A stretch of 64,000 nt of DNA from Opitutaceae bacterium (lineage in GTDB: Bacteria > Verrucomicrobiota > Verrucomicrobiia > Opitutales > Opitutaceae), in the NCBI GenBank assembly GCA_030693515.1, contig JAUYAK010000091.1, forward strand, positions 57,309 to 121,308. Reading direction: 5' to 3'. The notes under the pieces are model-generated. The model was not told the DNA's origin. It did not search any database and was given only the letters and a program-made list of their open reading frames with translations. This document shows, piece after piece, positions 14,146 through 23,406 of this stretch (position 1 is its first letter; each line of letters begins with the position of its first letter). The position numbers and the translations under genes were made by a program.

Positions 14146-15410
14146 GGGGTTTTCTTCGCCGCGGATTTGTTTAGCGCGTCGAGGATGACGCGCGCGTTGA
14201 GCTCGATCTCGTCCATCCCGGTGCCGCGGGCCCGCACGCTCGCGAGGTCGTGGATCTCTTTCACCGGCGGACGGCCGTCGAGGCCGAGACGCTGTTGGAC
14301 CACCCACCACGCCTGCTTCCAGCGGGTGAACCGACTCCGCAGGATCATGAGGGCGGCGGGAAATTGCGGATCGTCAGCGGTCATGGCGTTGGACTCCCGG
14401 ATGCCCTCCGCGATTAGGCGGGCCTCGGCGAGCAGCGCCTCCTTCACTGCGGGCCCGGGTTGCTGTAGATGCTCGCAGGCGCCGAGCGCCTGTTCGCGTT
14501 GCGTCGTGTCGCCCGTGCGGATTAAATCCGCCAGCTCATCCTGGCGCCGTTCGACCACGGCGACGACGGCGGCGACCCGATCCTCGGGGGCATTATCGAA
14601 CATGAAGGGCAGCCACACCGGCAGTGGCGCTTCGGGGGAGATTTGGGTGAAACGCTCCGCGAGCACCACGGCAGGGTCGGGGGCAGGAGAATCGGGTGCG
14701 ACGATTTGGACGCGGTAGCGGGCGCTGAACTTAGCCTCCTGGGCGGGCTCCGGTTTGCCCGCGTCCCAGCCGGACTCGATCCATTTGCTCCATTCCAAAT
14801 CGGCGGCCTGCGGCTGCGAGCGCAGCGGCAGATGGAAGAGGAGATCGTGCTCGGCGTTGAACCGCACCTGCAAGAATTTGCGGCCCGAGCTGGTGGTCAG
14901 AGGCACGGTCGCCGGAACAATCAGATGGCCGTCCTCGGTGCGCGCTTTGGATGGATGCAGTTCCTCCCTCTCCAGGCGGCGTCCACCCGGTAGATAGACT
15001 CCCGCTTTGGCGCCGTAGTCGTCCGGCTGCGGGATGGTGAAGCCACGCGGGCAGCGCACCTCAATCGCGAGCTCGAGCGGCCGGCCGTTCATCTCGGGCG
15101 AGAGATCGGCGCCAAGCCGGCAGAGGCCAAGCGCTACGAGAGCGACGGTCAGCACTGCACCGCTGCCGTAGCCGAGGCCCTTGAGAAACCCCGGGTCCGC
15201 GCCGGCCGCGACCCAGCGGGCGGCCCCGAGCCCGATCAGGGCGCCGGCGATGCCCCCGAGGAGCGCGACGCCGACGACCGCAAAGCCGGATTTCCCCTCG
15301 AAACTGGAAACACGATACCAGTCCACGCAGAGGTTCATGATGAAGCCGCCGCCGACCAGGCCGAGCGCGCCGCAAAGGAAGGAGATGAAGAGGGAGCTGG
15401 TCCAGGTCAT
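14142..15410 (-). CDS. membrane protein of unknown function
   Basis: A 422-residue protein with three hydrophobic helices in the first 115 residues (LFISFLCGALGLVGGGFIM; VVGVALLGGIAGALIGLGAA; AVLTVALVALGLCRL), then a large extramembrane part. That part contains a beta-rich region (about 120-250) and a charged helical C-terminus (about 270-422, EDRVAAVVAVVERRQDELADLI...). It sits between two genes with shared N-terminal domains and overlaps the downstream one by four bases. The plan of membrane anchor plus helical repeat tail recurs at 18161-19174, which suggests related roles. Function unknown. Confidence 0.75.
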
Positions 15411-15472
15411 GGTGTGTTTGGGTTGGTCTTTTTGATGCGTGGAAATCCGAGCATCGCGGTGGCCGTCTGAGT

Positions 15473-15844
15473 CTAATAGAACTTTTCGCGGTTCGAGTTG
15501 GTGGCTCGCTCCCGGGCGGCCAACGCGTCGCGGATGGCGTCCATGTCCGGGGGCGCTTCCGGCGGGCGCGCCGGCTCGAGGACAAGATAAAAGCGCTGCG
15601 CGTCCGTGAATTCGCCGGAGTAACTTGCCGAGTTGCGGTCGTAGAAGTTCACCCCATCCGCGGTCTTGCGGGGCCGCGTGCTGACAGATTTTTCCAGCTT
15701 CAAGTAAGCCCCGGCCGGCGGGGCGGGAAAGCGGCTCGCGACTTCAACGATGGTATTGCCGGCCTTGAGCTCGGCTTCGATGAGGGTGCGAAGCGCCGCG
15801 GGAAACGCGGCGAGTTCCTTCTGGTATTTCTTGGGGATGCTCAT
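15473..15844 (-). CDS. hypothetical protein, single-domain paralogue
   Basis: A 123-residue soluble protein beginning MSIPKKYQKELAAFPAALRTLIEAELKAGN. It consists of just the domain that forms the N-terminus of the 13015-14145 product, with about half of the positions identical (GNTI, APPAGAYLKL, STRPRK, FYDRNSASYSGEFTDAQR, VLEPARPPEAPPDMDAI). A stand-alone and a fused copy in one cluster argue that the domain is a working unit, perhaps for binding a common partner. No motif identifies an enzyme. Confidence 0.75.
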   Translation of the reverse strand: MSIPKKYQKELAAFPAALRTLIEAELKAGNTIVEVASRFPAPPAGAYLKLEKSVSTRPRKTADGVNFYDRNSASYSGEFTDAQRFYLVLEPARPPEAPPDMDAIRDALAARERATNSNREKFY

Positions 15845-15856
15845 GGCGCGGCCGGT

Positions 15857-16033
15857 TTAGCGGGGCTTGGGATCGGAGCGGAGAGGGGTGATCGCCGCGC
15901 CCATCCCCTTGAGCGTGATCCACCCGCCACCGCCCGGGCTGGTGCGGGCGCTGGCGACGGCGTAGATCGCCGCTGCAAGGTAGAGGGCGGCGAGCACGGC
16001 ACCGAAGCTCGAGCGAGGAATCCAAGTGGGCAT
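15857..16033 (-). CDS. small single-span membrane protein
   Basis: A 58-residue frame that reads MPTWIPRSSFGAVLAALYLA, then a hydrophobic stretch to about residue 27, then a glycine-rich, basic tail ending SDPKPR. It fits exactly into the 237-base gap between two cluster genes, 12 bases upstream of the next ATG, and keeps the strand and codon bias of the cluster. The longer overlapping frames here are arginine/proline-rich shadows. Probably a small membrane-anchored member of the cluster. Function unknown. Confidence 0.6.
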   Translation of the reverse strand: MPTWIPRSSFGAVLAALYLAAAIYAVASARTSPGGGGWITLKGMGAAITPLRSDPKPR

Positions 16034-16081
16034 GGGTGCAAAATTTGAAGCTTGAGCGGAAGATATAAAAGGTGCCGCCCG

Positions 16082-16774
16082 CTAACGTTTATCCGTCAGC
16101 AAACGAAGCATCAATTTCCAGGCGTCATACTCGGGGACTTGTTGCGGACTGGCGTTGCGCGACGTTTCCCAGTGATAGAACTGCCGCAGGAATTTCAGGA
16201 ATGCGGCCTCGTCGCGAAACTCTTCCCGGCGATCCGATTCGCCGAAGTCGGCACGCACAAAACGGTCGCGCTGAAAGCGGATGATCGTGCCGCCCTCTTT
16301 GTGCGCGGTCGAGTAGGTGGCGCCCTGTCGCAAGGCGGCGAGAATCTCCTGCTGCACGCTGGCGACATCCGCAAGGTGAGCTTCGGCCGCGATGGCGCGC
16401 TCGGCTAGTTGCTGGGCGCGCTCGACCGAACCTTCGTCCGGCGCGGGTGCGGGTGCGGGCGCGGGGGAGAAATGGCGGGTCCACAGGTCCAGCCATCCGT
16501 CCAAAGATTTGCCCGGCCCCTGGGGTCGCTCGGCGGAGAGATCTTTTTCAGCCGCCTCGAACTCAATCAGGTAGCAGTTCGTCTGGAGGAGCGCGGCTTC
16601 GAGGCGCAGGAGCACGCGGAAGGGCACCCCGTTGCACTTGCTGGCGGCGCGGAAGGTAAGGTGCGCCTCCTCCGGCGCTGGCTGGAGCAACGTCATCAGC
16701 TCGCGCTCCAGCGCGAATTGGATTTCGTGCGGGGCGCGGCGGTCGCGGAAGTGGAGTTGACGGATGGCTGTCAT
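16082..16774 (-). CDS. hypothetical protein
   Basis: A 230-residue soluble protein. The first 90 residues look like a compact alpha/beta domain (MTAIRQLHFRDRRAPHEIQF; LTFRAASKCNGVPFRVLLRLEAALLQTNCYLIEF). Next come an alanine/proline linker of (AP) repeats at about 103-112, a coiled helical segment rich in alanine and glutamate, and a C-terminal beta/alpha part ending WKLMLRLLTDKR. No known motif. Same strand and spacing as the rest of the 13-22 kb cluster. Confidence 0.7.
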   Translation of the reverse strand: MTAIRQLHFRDRRAPHEIQFALERELMTLLQPAPEEAHLTFRAASKCNGVPFRVLLRLEAALLQTNCYLIEFEAAEKDLSAERPQGPGKSLDGWLDLWTRHFSPAPAPAPAPDEGSVERAQQLAERAIAAEAHLADVASVQQEILAALRQGATYSTAHKEGGTIIRFQRDRFVRADFGESDRREEFRDEAAFLKFLRQFYHWETSRNASPQQVPEYDAWKLMLRLLTDKR

Positions 16775-16831
16775 GGAGGGCGGCGTGAGCGAGCTCGTAA
16801 ATGTTATCAGACCAGACGTGAGAGGGCGGGA

Positions 16832-18136
16832 TTATTCCGTCAGCCAGCGGAGCCATACCGGCCCCTGCCAAACGACCGGGCGCCACGTCCAGCCGGCGCG
16901 CGTCACGGCATCGATCAGCGGCGACTTCATTTCCTGCAGGTTGAATTTGTAGGCGTAGGAAAGCTCGGGCTTGAAGCGGCCGTGCTCGTCGAGCTGGAGG
17001 CCAAAAACCTGCCGCTGCTCTGTCTGGAAAAACACGATGCCGAGCCCGGCGTTCCACGCGATGCGGGCGCCGTCGCCGCCGGCCGACCAGTCGTAGCCGG
17101 CCACGTAGTCGGTCGCGCGGACGACGCGGGCCGGCTCGTCGAGCACGAGCCGGATCCGAAATGTCCGGCGCAGCCCGTGGGCGCGCGCGTGGTCCACCCA
17201 TTTCGCGTCGGCGTAGCGCCACGCGGCGAAGAACTCGTTTGGCCGCTCGCCGCGTTCGATGCGGAAAGGCACGTCGAGGGCGTTGATCGCTTCGAGGCGC
17301 GAGGCGAGTTCGGTGTTGGAAACGGCGGACACGCCCGCGACCGCCGGGGAACTGCTCGCCCACGCGGCGCCCTTGAAGAACCACCCGACATAGAGCGCGA
17401 CCATGAGCAGCAGGCCCGTGACCTTCATTCCGACCGGCTGAAAAAAAGTGCCGAGCGGCTGGAGCGCGGTAAACAGCGGCGCGGCGTTCGTTCCGCCCTG
17501 ACCCGTCAAGCCGAGGGCGTTGAAACTCGCGGCGCGCCGGGCGGCGGCGGCTTGCTTGGTCAGCGCCGTCCAGAAAAAAAGGTGCCGCCCCGTGTGGAGC
17601 AGCTCGATGTAATCGGAATTTTTCCGCCGGTAGCCGCGCCAGCCGCGCGCCTCATCGCCGCTCGTGTTGGTAATTTGAAACGTCTGCCAGAGAAATGTCG
17701 CCGCGCGTTTCGCCTGCTCGGCCGTGGGAAACTGGGCTGCAACCACGGTCTCGCCGGTGCCCACGATGCCAAGTTCGGCGAGCTCGGCCTCGGCGAAGAA
17801 CTCGGGGAAGACGGCCTTGGCGTCGCGCATCTGCGCGGCGGGGAGGTCGGTGCCGAAAATTTTCTCGCGCTCCGCGAACCGCCCGTCGCGCACCGTGAGG
17901 TTGATGTTTGATTCGGGCTGGGCGCCCGGCTCGCGGGCGCGGACGAGATGCGCAATGAGAAGCAGCCACGCGAGCGGCAGCATCAGAACCGCCATGAAAA
18001 AGATCGGTCGCAGCGAAGCGCCCGCGCTGCGCATGATCAGTGCGACGAGTCCGAGCACGAGCGGGAAGGCGACGCACAGCGCCAGGCCGACGACGAGGCC
18101 GGGGTTCGCGCGCAGGATGCCGGTGAGGGAGTTCAT
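16832..18136 (-). CDS. membrane protein of unknown function
   Basis: A 434-residue protein with two N-terminal membrane helices (about 14-37 and 45-66) and a third at about 240-257 (GMKVTGLLLMVALYVGWFF), separating two extramembrane domains. The first of these (about 85-215) has FPTAEQAKRAATFLWQTFQ and a helical end. The second (about 275-434) is rich in arginine and aromatic residues and ends KSPLIDAVTRAGWTWRPVVWQGPVWLRWLTE. No family recognised. It lies 24 bases downstream of the next cluster gene and is probably part of the same transcript. Confidence 0.72.
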   Translation of the reverse strand: MNSLTGILRANPGLVVGLALCVAFPLVLGLVALIMRSAGASLRPIFFMAVLMLPLAWLLLIAHLVRAREPGAQPESNINLTVRDGRFAEREKIFGTDLPAAQMRDAKAVFPEFFAEAELAELGIVGTGETVVAAQFPTAEQAKRAATFLWQTFQITNTSGDEARGWRGYRRKNSDYIELLHTGRHLFFWTALTKQAAAARRAASFNALGLTGQGGTNAAPLFTALQPLGTFFQPVGMKVTGLLLMVALYVGWFFKGAAWASSSPAVAGVSAVSNTELASRLEAINALDVPFRIERGERPNEFFAAWRYADAKWVDHARAHGLRRTFRIRLVLDEPARVVRATDYVAGYDWSAGGDGARIAWNAGLGIVFFQTEQRQVFGLQLDEHGRFKPELSYAYKFNLQEMKSPLIDAVTRAGWTWRPVVWQGPVWLRWLTE

Positions 18137-18160
18137 GGCGGGGGTGACTCAGTCGTTGCC

Positions 18161-19174
18161 TCACTTTGTAGGACTGACGCGCTTCTCGAAGTCGGCGATG
18201 ACCTCGGTGAACTCGACACCGGTGCCGGCAAATTTTTGCACGAGGACGGGGAACACGTCCGCACCCCACCGGCGCAAGCGCTTGAGGTTGTCCTTCGTCG
18301 TGTAGTTGGGCGCGGGAACGCCGCCCACCCAGCGCTGCATGGCCTTGCGCGCGGGGCGGGCGAGGCGGGTTTGCTCGGTGGGAGTCAGCGTGGCGCTGTA
18401 GAGGAACTCCACCGCAGGCTCGAGATGGCCGGCCTCCAATTCGGCGGCGAGCATTTCCAGAAATTTGGGATTCGAGCGCAGGCGGGCGGTGGCGGCTTCG
18501 CGGACTTCGCGGCTTTGAAGTCGGTTCGCCCCGCGGAGGAGGTCGTCGAAATTCTTCTCCGGATCGAGCGTGGAGATATGGGTGAGAATTTCCCCTGACG
18601 ATGGCCTGGGGGTGCCAATTCGGTGGGCAATGCTCTTCATCCCGCCCACGCCCGTGCGGACAATCCAGTAGCCGAAAAATCCCACGCACGCAACGAGGCT
18701 CAAGGCGGCGAAAATCGTCCACGGCAAACGCAACCAGTGCGTCGGAATTCCGGGCGCGAATTTTTGATTCAGGCTCAAGAGCACGAGCAACACGGTGGCG
18801 AAGTGAACGAGGTAAATCACCGGGCTGTAGAGGCCGCGCGGCGTGAAACCGGGTCGGATATACAAGGCGATGAACACGAACGAAACGACCGCCAGCGCGA
18901 CGGTCGCAGCCACGGTGAACGCGTAAAGCGCGGGCCGGCCCAGTCGCAGCCAGTCGAATCCGCCGTTGGCGGTCACGCAGAGCAACGCGCCCATCAACAG
19001 CAGCCACACGGGGATCAAAATGAACAGGGCGGGCGTCACCCATTGATCGTTGCTTGCCTCCCGGCGCGCGTAGTCCGACAGCAGATGTTGCAGCCGCAGC
19101 AGAAAAATGAGGGTGGCGATGGCGGCGCAGATATTGCCGATAATTTGGGAGGGTGACATGGCGGACGGAGTCAT
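18161..19174 (-). CDS. membrane protein with helical-repeat C-terminus
   Basis: Up to 337 residues; a second ATG five codons in (19159) is equally likely. There are about five hydrophobic helices in the first 190 residues (IIGNICAAIATLIFLLRL; ALFILIPVWLLLMGALLCV; AFTVAATVALAVVSFVFIALY; VIYLVHFATVLLVLLSL; TIFAALSLVACVGFFGYWIV). A soluble alpha-helical tail of about 130 residues follows, containing STLDPEKNFDDLLRGANRL and REAATARLRSNPKFLEMLAAELEAG. The tail resembles HEAT-type solenoids. Function unknown; member of the 13-22 kb cluster. Confidence 0.74.
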   Translation of the reverse strand: MTPSAMSPSQIIGNICAAIATLIFLLRLQHLLSDYARREASNDQWVTPALFILIPVWLLLMGALLCVTANGGFDWLRLGRPALYAFTVAATVALAVVSFVFIALYIRPGFTPRGLYSPVIYLVHFATVLLVLLSLNQKFAPGIPTHWLRLPWTIFAALSLVACVGFFGYWIVRTGVGGMKSIAHRIGTPRPSSGEILTHISTLDPEKNFDDLLRGANRLQSREVREAATARLRSNPKFLEMLAAELEAGHLEPAVEFLYSATLTPTEQTRLARPARKAMQRWVGGVPAPNYTTKDNLKRLRRWGADVFPVLVQKFAGTGVEFTEVIADFEKRVSPTK

Positions 19175-19250
19175 AGGTGGAAAATGATGCGGGCGGCGGT
19201 TCGCGGTCTGGCGGACAGCGCTCGCCGGAGCGAAGTCCGCTACGGCCGGC

Positions 19251-19535
19251 TTATTTGATGATCAGCGCAACGATGAGAATAAGGACCATGATCACCGCGG
19301 GGAGAATCGCTGCGCCGGCGGCCCAGCTGTGTTGGCCGGCACGCATCAGGAAAATTCCGGCCGTGACACCGCCTCCGCCCAGCAGCGTGAGCCCGAGCAT
19401 CCAGAGCTTGAGCGAGCGGACTTGTGCGGGCGTGGCATTCGCACCTCCGGCCAGGCAGAGCACGATGGCGCAGAATGTGACGAGCACCGTGACAATCATC
19501 GCCGCAATCGCGGCGGTGGGGAGCAGTGATTTCAT
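19251..19535 (-). CDS. small three-helix membrane protein
   Basis: A 94-residue, almost wholly hydrophobic protein. Helices lie at about 7-29 (AAIAAMIVTVLVTFCAIVLCLAG), 43-64 (LKLWMLGLTLLGGGGVTAGIFLM) and 72-93 (AAGAAILPAVIMVLILIVALII). The short connecting loops carry few charges. It belongs to the 13-22 kb minus-strand cluster and lies between a large membrane protein and a soluble helical protein. No family recognised; it could be a membrane subunit of whatever complex the cluster makes. Confidence 0.72.
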   Translation of the reverse strand: MKSLLPTAAIAAMIVTVLVTFCAIVLCLAGGANATPAQVRSLKLWMLGLTLLGGGGVTAGIFLMRAGQHSWAAGAAILPAVIMVLILIVALIIK

Positions 19536-19576
19536 GAGGCGGGGCAGAGTGGATAGGGGTGCGGTGCGTTGTTAGT

Positions 19577-20251
19577 TCACTTGGAGGGCTCGGTGGGGTC
19601 GTAGCCAAACTCCCGCGCCAGCGCGGCGCGGAAATCATCGCGTTCCTGTGAGAGCGCTGCGCCTTCTCCGCCGCTGGTAGCCCAGCCCGCGTAGGTGCCC
19701 ATCCAATCGACGGCCTGCTTGAAGGCCGCGATGGCGCGCGGCTCGTCGCCGGCGCGCTGGAACGCCCGCATCCGCTCGGCATACATCTCCGCGATGGACG
19801 CGGCGGCGCCGATGTGTGGCACCGCCTGCTTAATGGTCTGCTCGGCCTCCTCCATCCGGCCGGCGTTCTCAAGCGCTTGGGCCTCGCGCCACCAAGCCGG
19901 TCCGCCGCCCTGCGCCGGTTCGCGTTTCTGCGGCGGCACAATCATCGTCCGCGCGGCGGGATCGCGGCGGATCGGTTCGGTTCCCGGCACGGGGACGAGG
20001 TCTCCCAGTTCGAAGAACTCCCGCATGTGGCCGAGGCGCGGGCCGTCCTTTGCCTTCAGGGGAAAAAGCAGCGCGACTTTCCCGCCCTCGCGCGCGATCC
20101 CCAGATGGATTTCCAGCCGGAGTTGATCGAAGGAGAGTTCGCGCAAAATGCCGTCGTCGCCGGCGCGCATCGTGATTCCTGCCGCATCAGTGAATTCGCG
20201 GAGCACGGTTACGCGGTGATCGATCCGGAGATGGTCGATCGTCGCGCTCAT
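19577..20251 (-). CDS. hypothetical protein
   Basis: A 224-residue protein from MSATIDHLRIDHRVTVLREF. The start is fixed by an ATGA overlap with the stop of the upstream gene. The N-terminal 120 residues look beta-rich (GDDGILRELSFDQLRLEIHLGIAREGGKVALLFPLK). The rest is helical, with a TPR-like pattern (WWREAQALENAGRMEEAEQTIKQAVPHIG; AERMRAFQRAGDEPRAIAAFKQAV). Coupled translation with the secreted protein upstream suggests they work together. Function unknown. Confidence 0.75.
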   Translation of the reverse strand: MSATIDHLRIDHRVTVLREFTDAAGITMRAGDDGILRELSFDQLRLEIHLGIAREGGKVALLFPLKAKDGPRLGHMREFFELGDLVPVPGTEPIRRDPAARTMIVPPQKREPAQGGGPAWWREAQALENAGRMEEAEQTIKQAVPHIGAAASIAEMYAERMRAFQRAGDEPRAIAAFKQAVDWMGTYAGWATSGGEGAALSQERDDFRAALAREFGYDPTEPSK

Positions 20252-21574
20252 TTGCCAGCGGAAGGCGCTTCGAAAGTGGCCATGATGTCCCCGGCGAGAT
20301 CGAGCGCACGCTTGGAGTCGGCGTCCTTGGCCGTCACGCGCGCGACGAGCAGCAAGCCGGGGCGACCGAGGTCGCGCACGAAGAAGCACTGATCGAGCTT
20401 CTCGCCGTCAATGGTCGCACCGCGCACGCCGGCCGCGGCGATGCCGTCGATTTCAAAGACTGCGACCTGAAGGTCAGGCTGCTCGGCGAGGTATTGGTCG
20501 AGGCAGCTGCGGGCGAAATCCCTCGGCGAGGCGCCTTCGTGCAGGCGCTGGCTGAGGTTGACCTGGATCTTGCCGCCGGCGTCGAACACGAGCGTGCGTT
20601 TGCCGTCGTCGATCACGTGCCAGCCCAGGGGCAGGCGGAAAAACCCTGCGACCGCGCCCGGCGCCACGATGGCGAACTTGCCCGCGAGGTTGATCGAGGC
20701 CATGCGCGGCACGAGGCCGGCACCGCGATCGCGGAGGTTGGCGTTCACACGCTGCTCCGGGTCAAACGAGGTGGCATCGTCGGCGAGTGCGAGCGTGGCC
20801 AGCTCTTCCGGCGTGAGCCGGGCGGTGGGTGTCGAGGGGACGGTGGCGGGAACCGCCGGTTTTGGCGCTGGGGGAACCGGCGCGTCGGCTTTGCTTTCGC
20901 TTTTCACGACCGGCGTCGGTTGGCCCGGGAACAGTGCGACCTTCGTGCCGCGGGCTTCGCGCAACTCAAGCGATGTGAGCATGGGCCCCATTTTCTCAAT
21001 CGCGGCGGCCCACAGCGGCTCGGGCGCCATCGCAGACATTTGGAAAAGCCGGCCGCCGTCCTCGAAGAGCACGAAGCGCATCTTCATCGTGACATCGTCG
21101 GTCTTTTGGGTGGCGTCGCATGTGACGGCCGGGCGATCACCGATGCGCGTCTCCTTGACCAGAGTATGCTGATAGCCTTCGGCGCTGCAGATGTATTCCA
21201 ACCACTGCGAGACCGCGCCATCGTCAAATGCCGGCCGGGCGGCGACGGTGAAGACCATCGGACCGTAGGGCGTGAGGGCGACCGCGAGCGGCATGAATTG
21301 CGAGCCCTTGGAAAAATCCACCTCCTCGGCGGGCAAATCGGCGATCTTGAAATCGGTGGGCTTGAGGAAGCGGCAGGTCAGGCCGGCGTGGTTGGCGAGG
21401 GCGGCGACATGGTAGTCGTAGCCAGAGGGGGGCGGAGGCGCTCATTGATTTCTGGTTCTTTGGCGAGGGGGAAGGGGCCGCCGCGGCGGCGTGAAGATCG
21501 CGGCCCGCCATCGTCACGACGAGGACGACGAGGCCCGCGCCGCTCACGGTGAGGCAACAGCGGATGGGGGACAT
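20248..21574 (-). pseudogene. secreted hypothetical protein with a frameshift in a G run
   Basis: The 5' end, MSPIRCCLTVSGAGLVVLVVTM with an alanine-rich signal region, is in one frame. From about 21430 the sense continues in another frame as SGYDYHVAALANHAGLTCRF and runs on to 20248. The switch is at a run of six G's at 21427-21432, so a single-base indel, real or a sequencing error, breaks the gene. Restored length is about 442 residues: a signal peptide, a domain with ICSAEGYQHTLVKETRIGDRPAV, a proline/alanine linker, and a C-terminal domain with FRLPLGWHVIDDGKRTLVF. No family recognised. Its stop overlaps the next ATG. Confidence 0.7.
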
Positions 21575-21654
21575 GACAGGAGCCAAAAGGGAAACGCGGT
21601 GGGGCGGCGCCCTGAGGCAGCCTGAGTGCGGCACGATTCGCGCCCGTCAACCCA

Positions 21655-21680
21655 GGCCGCTGGCGGAGAAGCGGCCCCAC
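21655..21680. repeat. GC-rich half-repeat
   Basis: A near-palindrome of the form GGCCGCTGGCGGAGAAGCGGCC followed by CCAC, similar in wording to the right arm of the inverted repeat at 3957-3982. It lies between a cluster gene and the 5' end of the secreted protein gene. Probably a member of a dispersed intergenic repeat family. Confidence 0.45.
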
Positions 21681-21713
21681 TGTCAGACGTTCGGACGTCA
21701 GGGGACCTAGGGC

Positions 21714-22145
21714 TCAGGCCGGCCAGGCGAATTTCACCGACTTGGCGGTGTCGGCCGTGCCGTCCGCTTTGCGGAGCTGGACGAGCATCTCGATCTCGGC
21801 CGGTTGGCCGTCTTTCACGTGCACGCGAAACTGGATGTTGCGCGGATCGCCCGCGCTCGGATCGAAGCTGTAACCCCACTGGAACCAAGGCTTGCCCTGC
21901 GCGCCGGTGGAGCGGGCATTGCTCTTCATCATCGCGGGCTCGAAGACGGCGCCGGCGGTCTGCGACGATTTGATGCGCACGCGCCAATCGCCGGAGCTGT
22001 CGGTCTCCTTATAAGCGACGAAGGCGTAGTCGCAGTTGAGCACGGCATCGTAGGTCTCCACGTAGGCGAGATGCTGGTATTGCGCGCCGCCGGCGACGGA
22101 GGCCGGGGCTTCGATGAGTTGGGAGCGGACTTCGGGGGATTTCAT
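21714..22145 (-). CDS. hypothetical protein, first gene of the cluster
   Basis: A 143-residue soluble protein from MKSPEVRSQLIEAPASVAGG, chosen because upstream in-frame residues are not protein-like. It appears beta-rich (YQHLAYVETYDAVLNCDYAFVAYKETDSSGDWRVRIKSS; FRVHVKDGQPAEIEMLVQLRK). It is the most upstream gene of the 13-22 kb minus-strand run, so the cluster promoter probably lies in the 510 bases that separate it from the YdhR-like gene. No family recognised. Confidence 0.72.
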   Translation of the reverse strand: MKSPEVRSQLIEAPASVAGGAQYQHLAYVETYDAVLNCDYAFVAYKETDSSGDWRVRIKSSQTAGAVFEPAMMKSNARSTGAQGKPWFQWGYSFDPSAGDPRNIQFRVHVKDGQPAEIEMLVQLRKADGTADTAKSVKFAWPA

Positions 22146-22656
22146 GATTTGTCTTCTTGGGGGGCCTCCATGGGAGGCTTGGATTCGAGGCGGGGGTAGT
22201 CGTGCAGTTTGGCAAAACCGAGCAGGCCTTGGAATTAGCCGTTCGGCCGATGCGCTGGAGCATAACGCCGCCAAGGAAAAAGCGCGGAGGCCAGATTTTC
22301 CAATTTCCCGCGATTCTCACAGGTCGTAATGGCGCTGCGTGTTTCTGATTTTTATGCAGCCTGCGACGCCGGCTTCCTCGGCCTAACGCCGCAACTGCAT
22401 CGTGAGACCAAGGAAGTCCGCACGGCTCGACCGTTCGACGCACTTTCGTTTTTCGAAACGCAGGATCGTGAGACCGGGCACCGCGATAGTTTTGCCCGTT
22501 GGCGGAGTTCGGCAGTGGACTATTTGTCTCGTGGGTTTATTCTTTCGGAGAAATCCGGGTCACGAGGCGTCTTGGGTCCCGTCAGCTCCACGGCCGCTGC
22601 CATTCGGAAGATCTGCGTGGCCTTGGTTTCACTGCAACCATCAACCCCTAAAAATC
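22146..22656. other. intergenic, no supported gene
   Basis: The open frames here are arginine/serine-rich and lack protein-like character. The stretch must hold the divergent promoters for the 13-22 kb cluster and the YdhR-like gene, but no clear -35/-10 pair or operator could be chosen. Confidence 0.5.
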
Positions 22657-22965
22657 ATGTCCCAAAAAATCCTCACCACCAATTTCACTTTTTCGGTTTC
22701 CCGCGGGGAATTCAAAGCCATGGTCGACCAGCTGGCGCAGGCCTTCGCCGATGTCCCCGGATGCGTTTGGAAAATCTGGTTGATTGCCGCCGACAAACAA
22801 GAGGCCGGAGCCGTCTATCTGTTCGCCGACGATGCCGCGCTGCAGACTTTCAAGGGCAGCGCCTTGGTGGCCTCGGTGCTTGCCCATCCGGCGCTCAGCA
22901 ATTTTGAACTGAGGGAGCGGGACATCGTTGTGGATGCGAGTGCCATCACCCGGGCTCCGCTCTAA
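22657..22965 (+). CDS. YdhR-like monooxygenase family protein
   Basis: A 102-residue protein starting MSQKILTTNFTFSVSRGEF. The start is set by family resemblance; the longer upstream frame is noise. It has the YdhR pattern: an N-terminal strand, VDQLAQAFADVPGCVWKIWLIAADKQEAGAVYLF, then a short helix and DAALQTFKG. YdhR proteins form dimeric alpha/beta-barrels of the ABM fold, and their physiological substrate is unclear. Single-gene unit. Confidence 0.85.
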   Translation: MSQKILTTNFTFSVSRGEFKAMVDQLAQAFADVPGCVWKIWLIAADKQEAGAVYLFADDAALQTFKGSALVASVLAHPALSNFELRERDIVVDASAITRAPL

Positions 22966-23034
22966 AACTCACGCCACCCCAGTTTCAGGGGGCAGGTCAC
23001 GCAACCGATCACCCTTTGGCTCGTGGGTCGAGGC

Positions 23035-23292
23035 TCAATGGTGATGGTCGTGATCGTGATGATGAGCGTGATGGTCGTCATGCTGGCGCGAACGCTTCGC
23101 GGGCCGCGGCTCGGGGCGCTCGATGGTGGCCGCGCGCACGAAGGGGTCCGCACCGAGCACGATGCAGCGGCGGATCGGTTCGCCGGTCGCGGGGTGCTGC
23201 TTCAGCGGCGCATCCTTGATGGACTGCTGGAATTCGTAGCGCCGCGTTTTTTTTCCGGCGCGCGGGAGGGTTTCATAGACGTAGGTGAGCAT
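23035..23292 (-). CDS. FmdB-like small protein with histidine-rich tail
   Basis: An 85-residue protein starting MLTYVYETLPRAGKKTRRYEFQQSIKD. The wording TYVYET...R.YE..QS.KD.PL..HP.TGEP.RR is that of FmdB-type zinc-ribbon proteins. However, the cysteine pairs that normally bind zinc are absent (only one Cys remains), so it is a degenerate relative. The last 15 residues are nearly all His and Asp, which could bind metal ions. The longer upstream frame is not protein-like. Confidence 0.72.
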   Translation of the reverse strand: MLTYVYETLPRAGKKTRRYEFQQSIKDAPLKQHPATGEPIRRCIVLGADPFVRAATIERPEPRPAKRSRQHDDHHAHHHDHDHHH

Positions 23293-23406
23293 GGGGAAAA
23301 GGGGCCGCAGGGGAGAGGCTTCACCGGTCAAAATGGCGGTCCCGGCCTCTGAGGCCAGACATTCAGTTTCCGATGACACACGGCCCCATGAGATATCGGC
23401 CGGCTC

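Noticed and set aside
22329..22907. 192-codon frame over the YdhR-like gene
   Set aside because: Out of frame with the recognisable YdhR-like protein and without protein-like composition.
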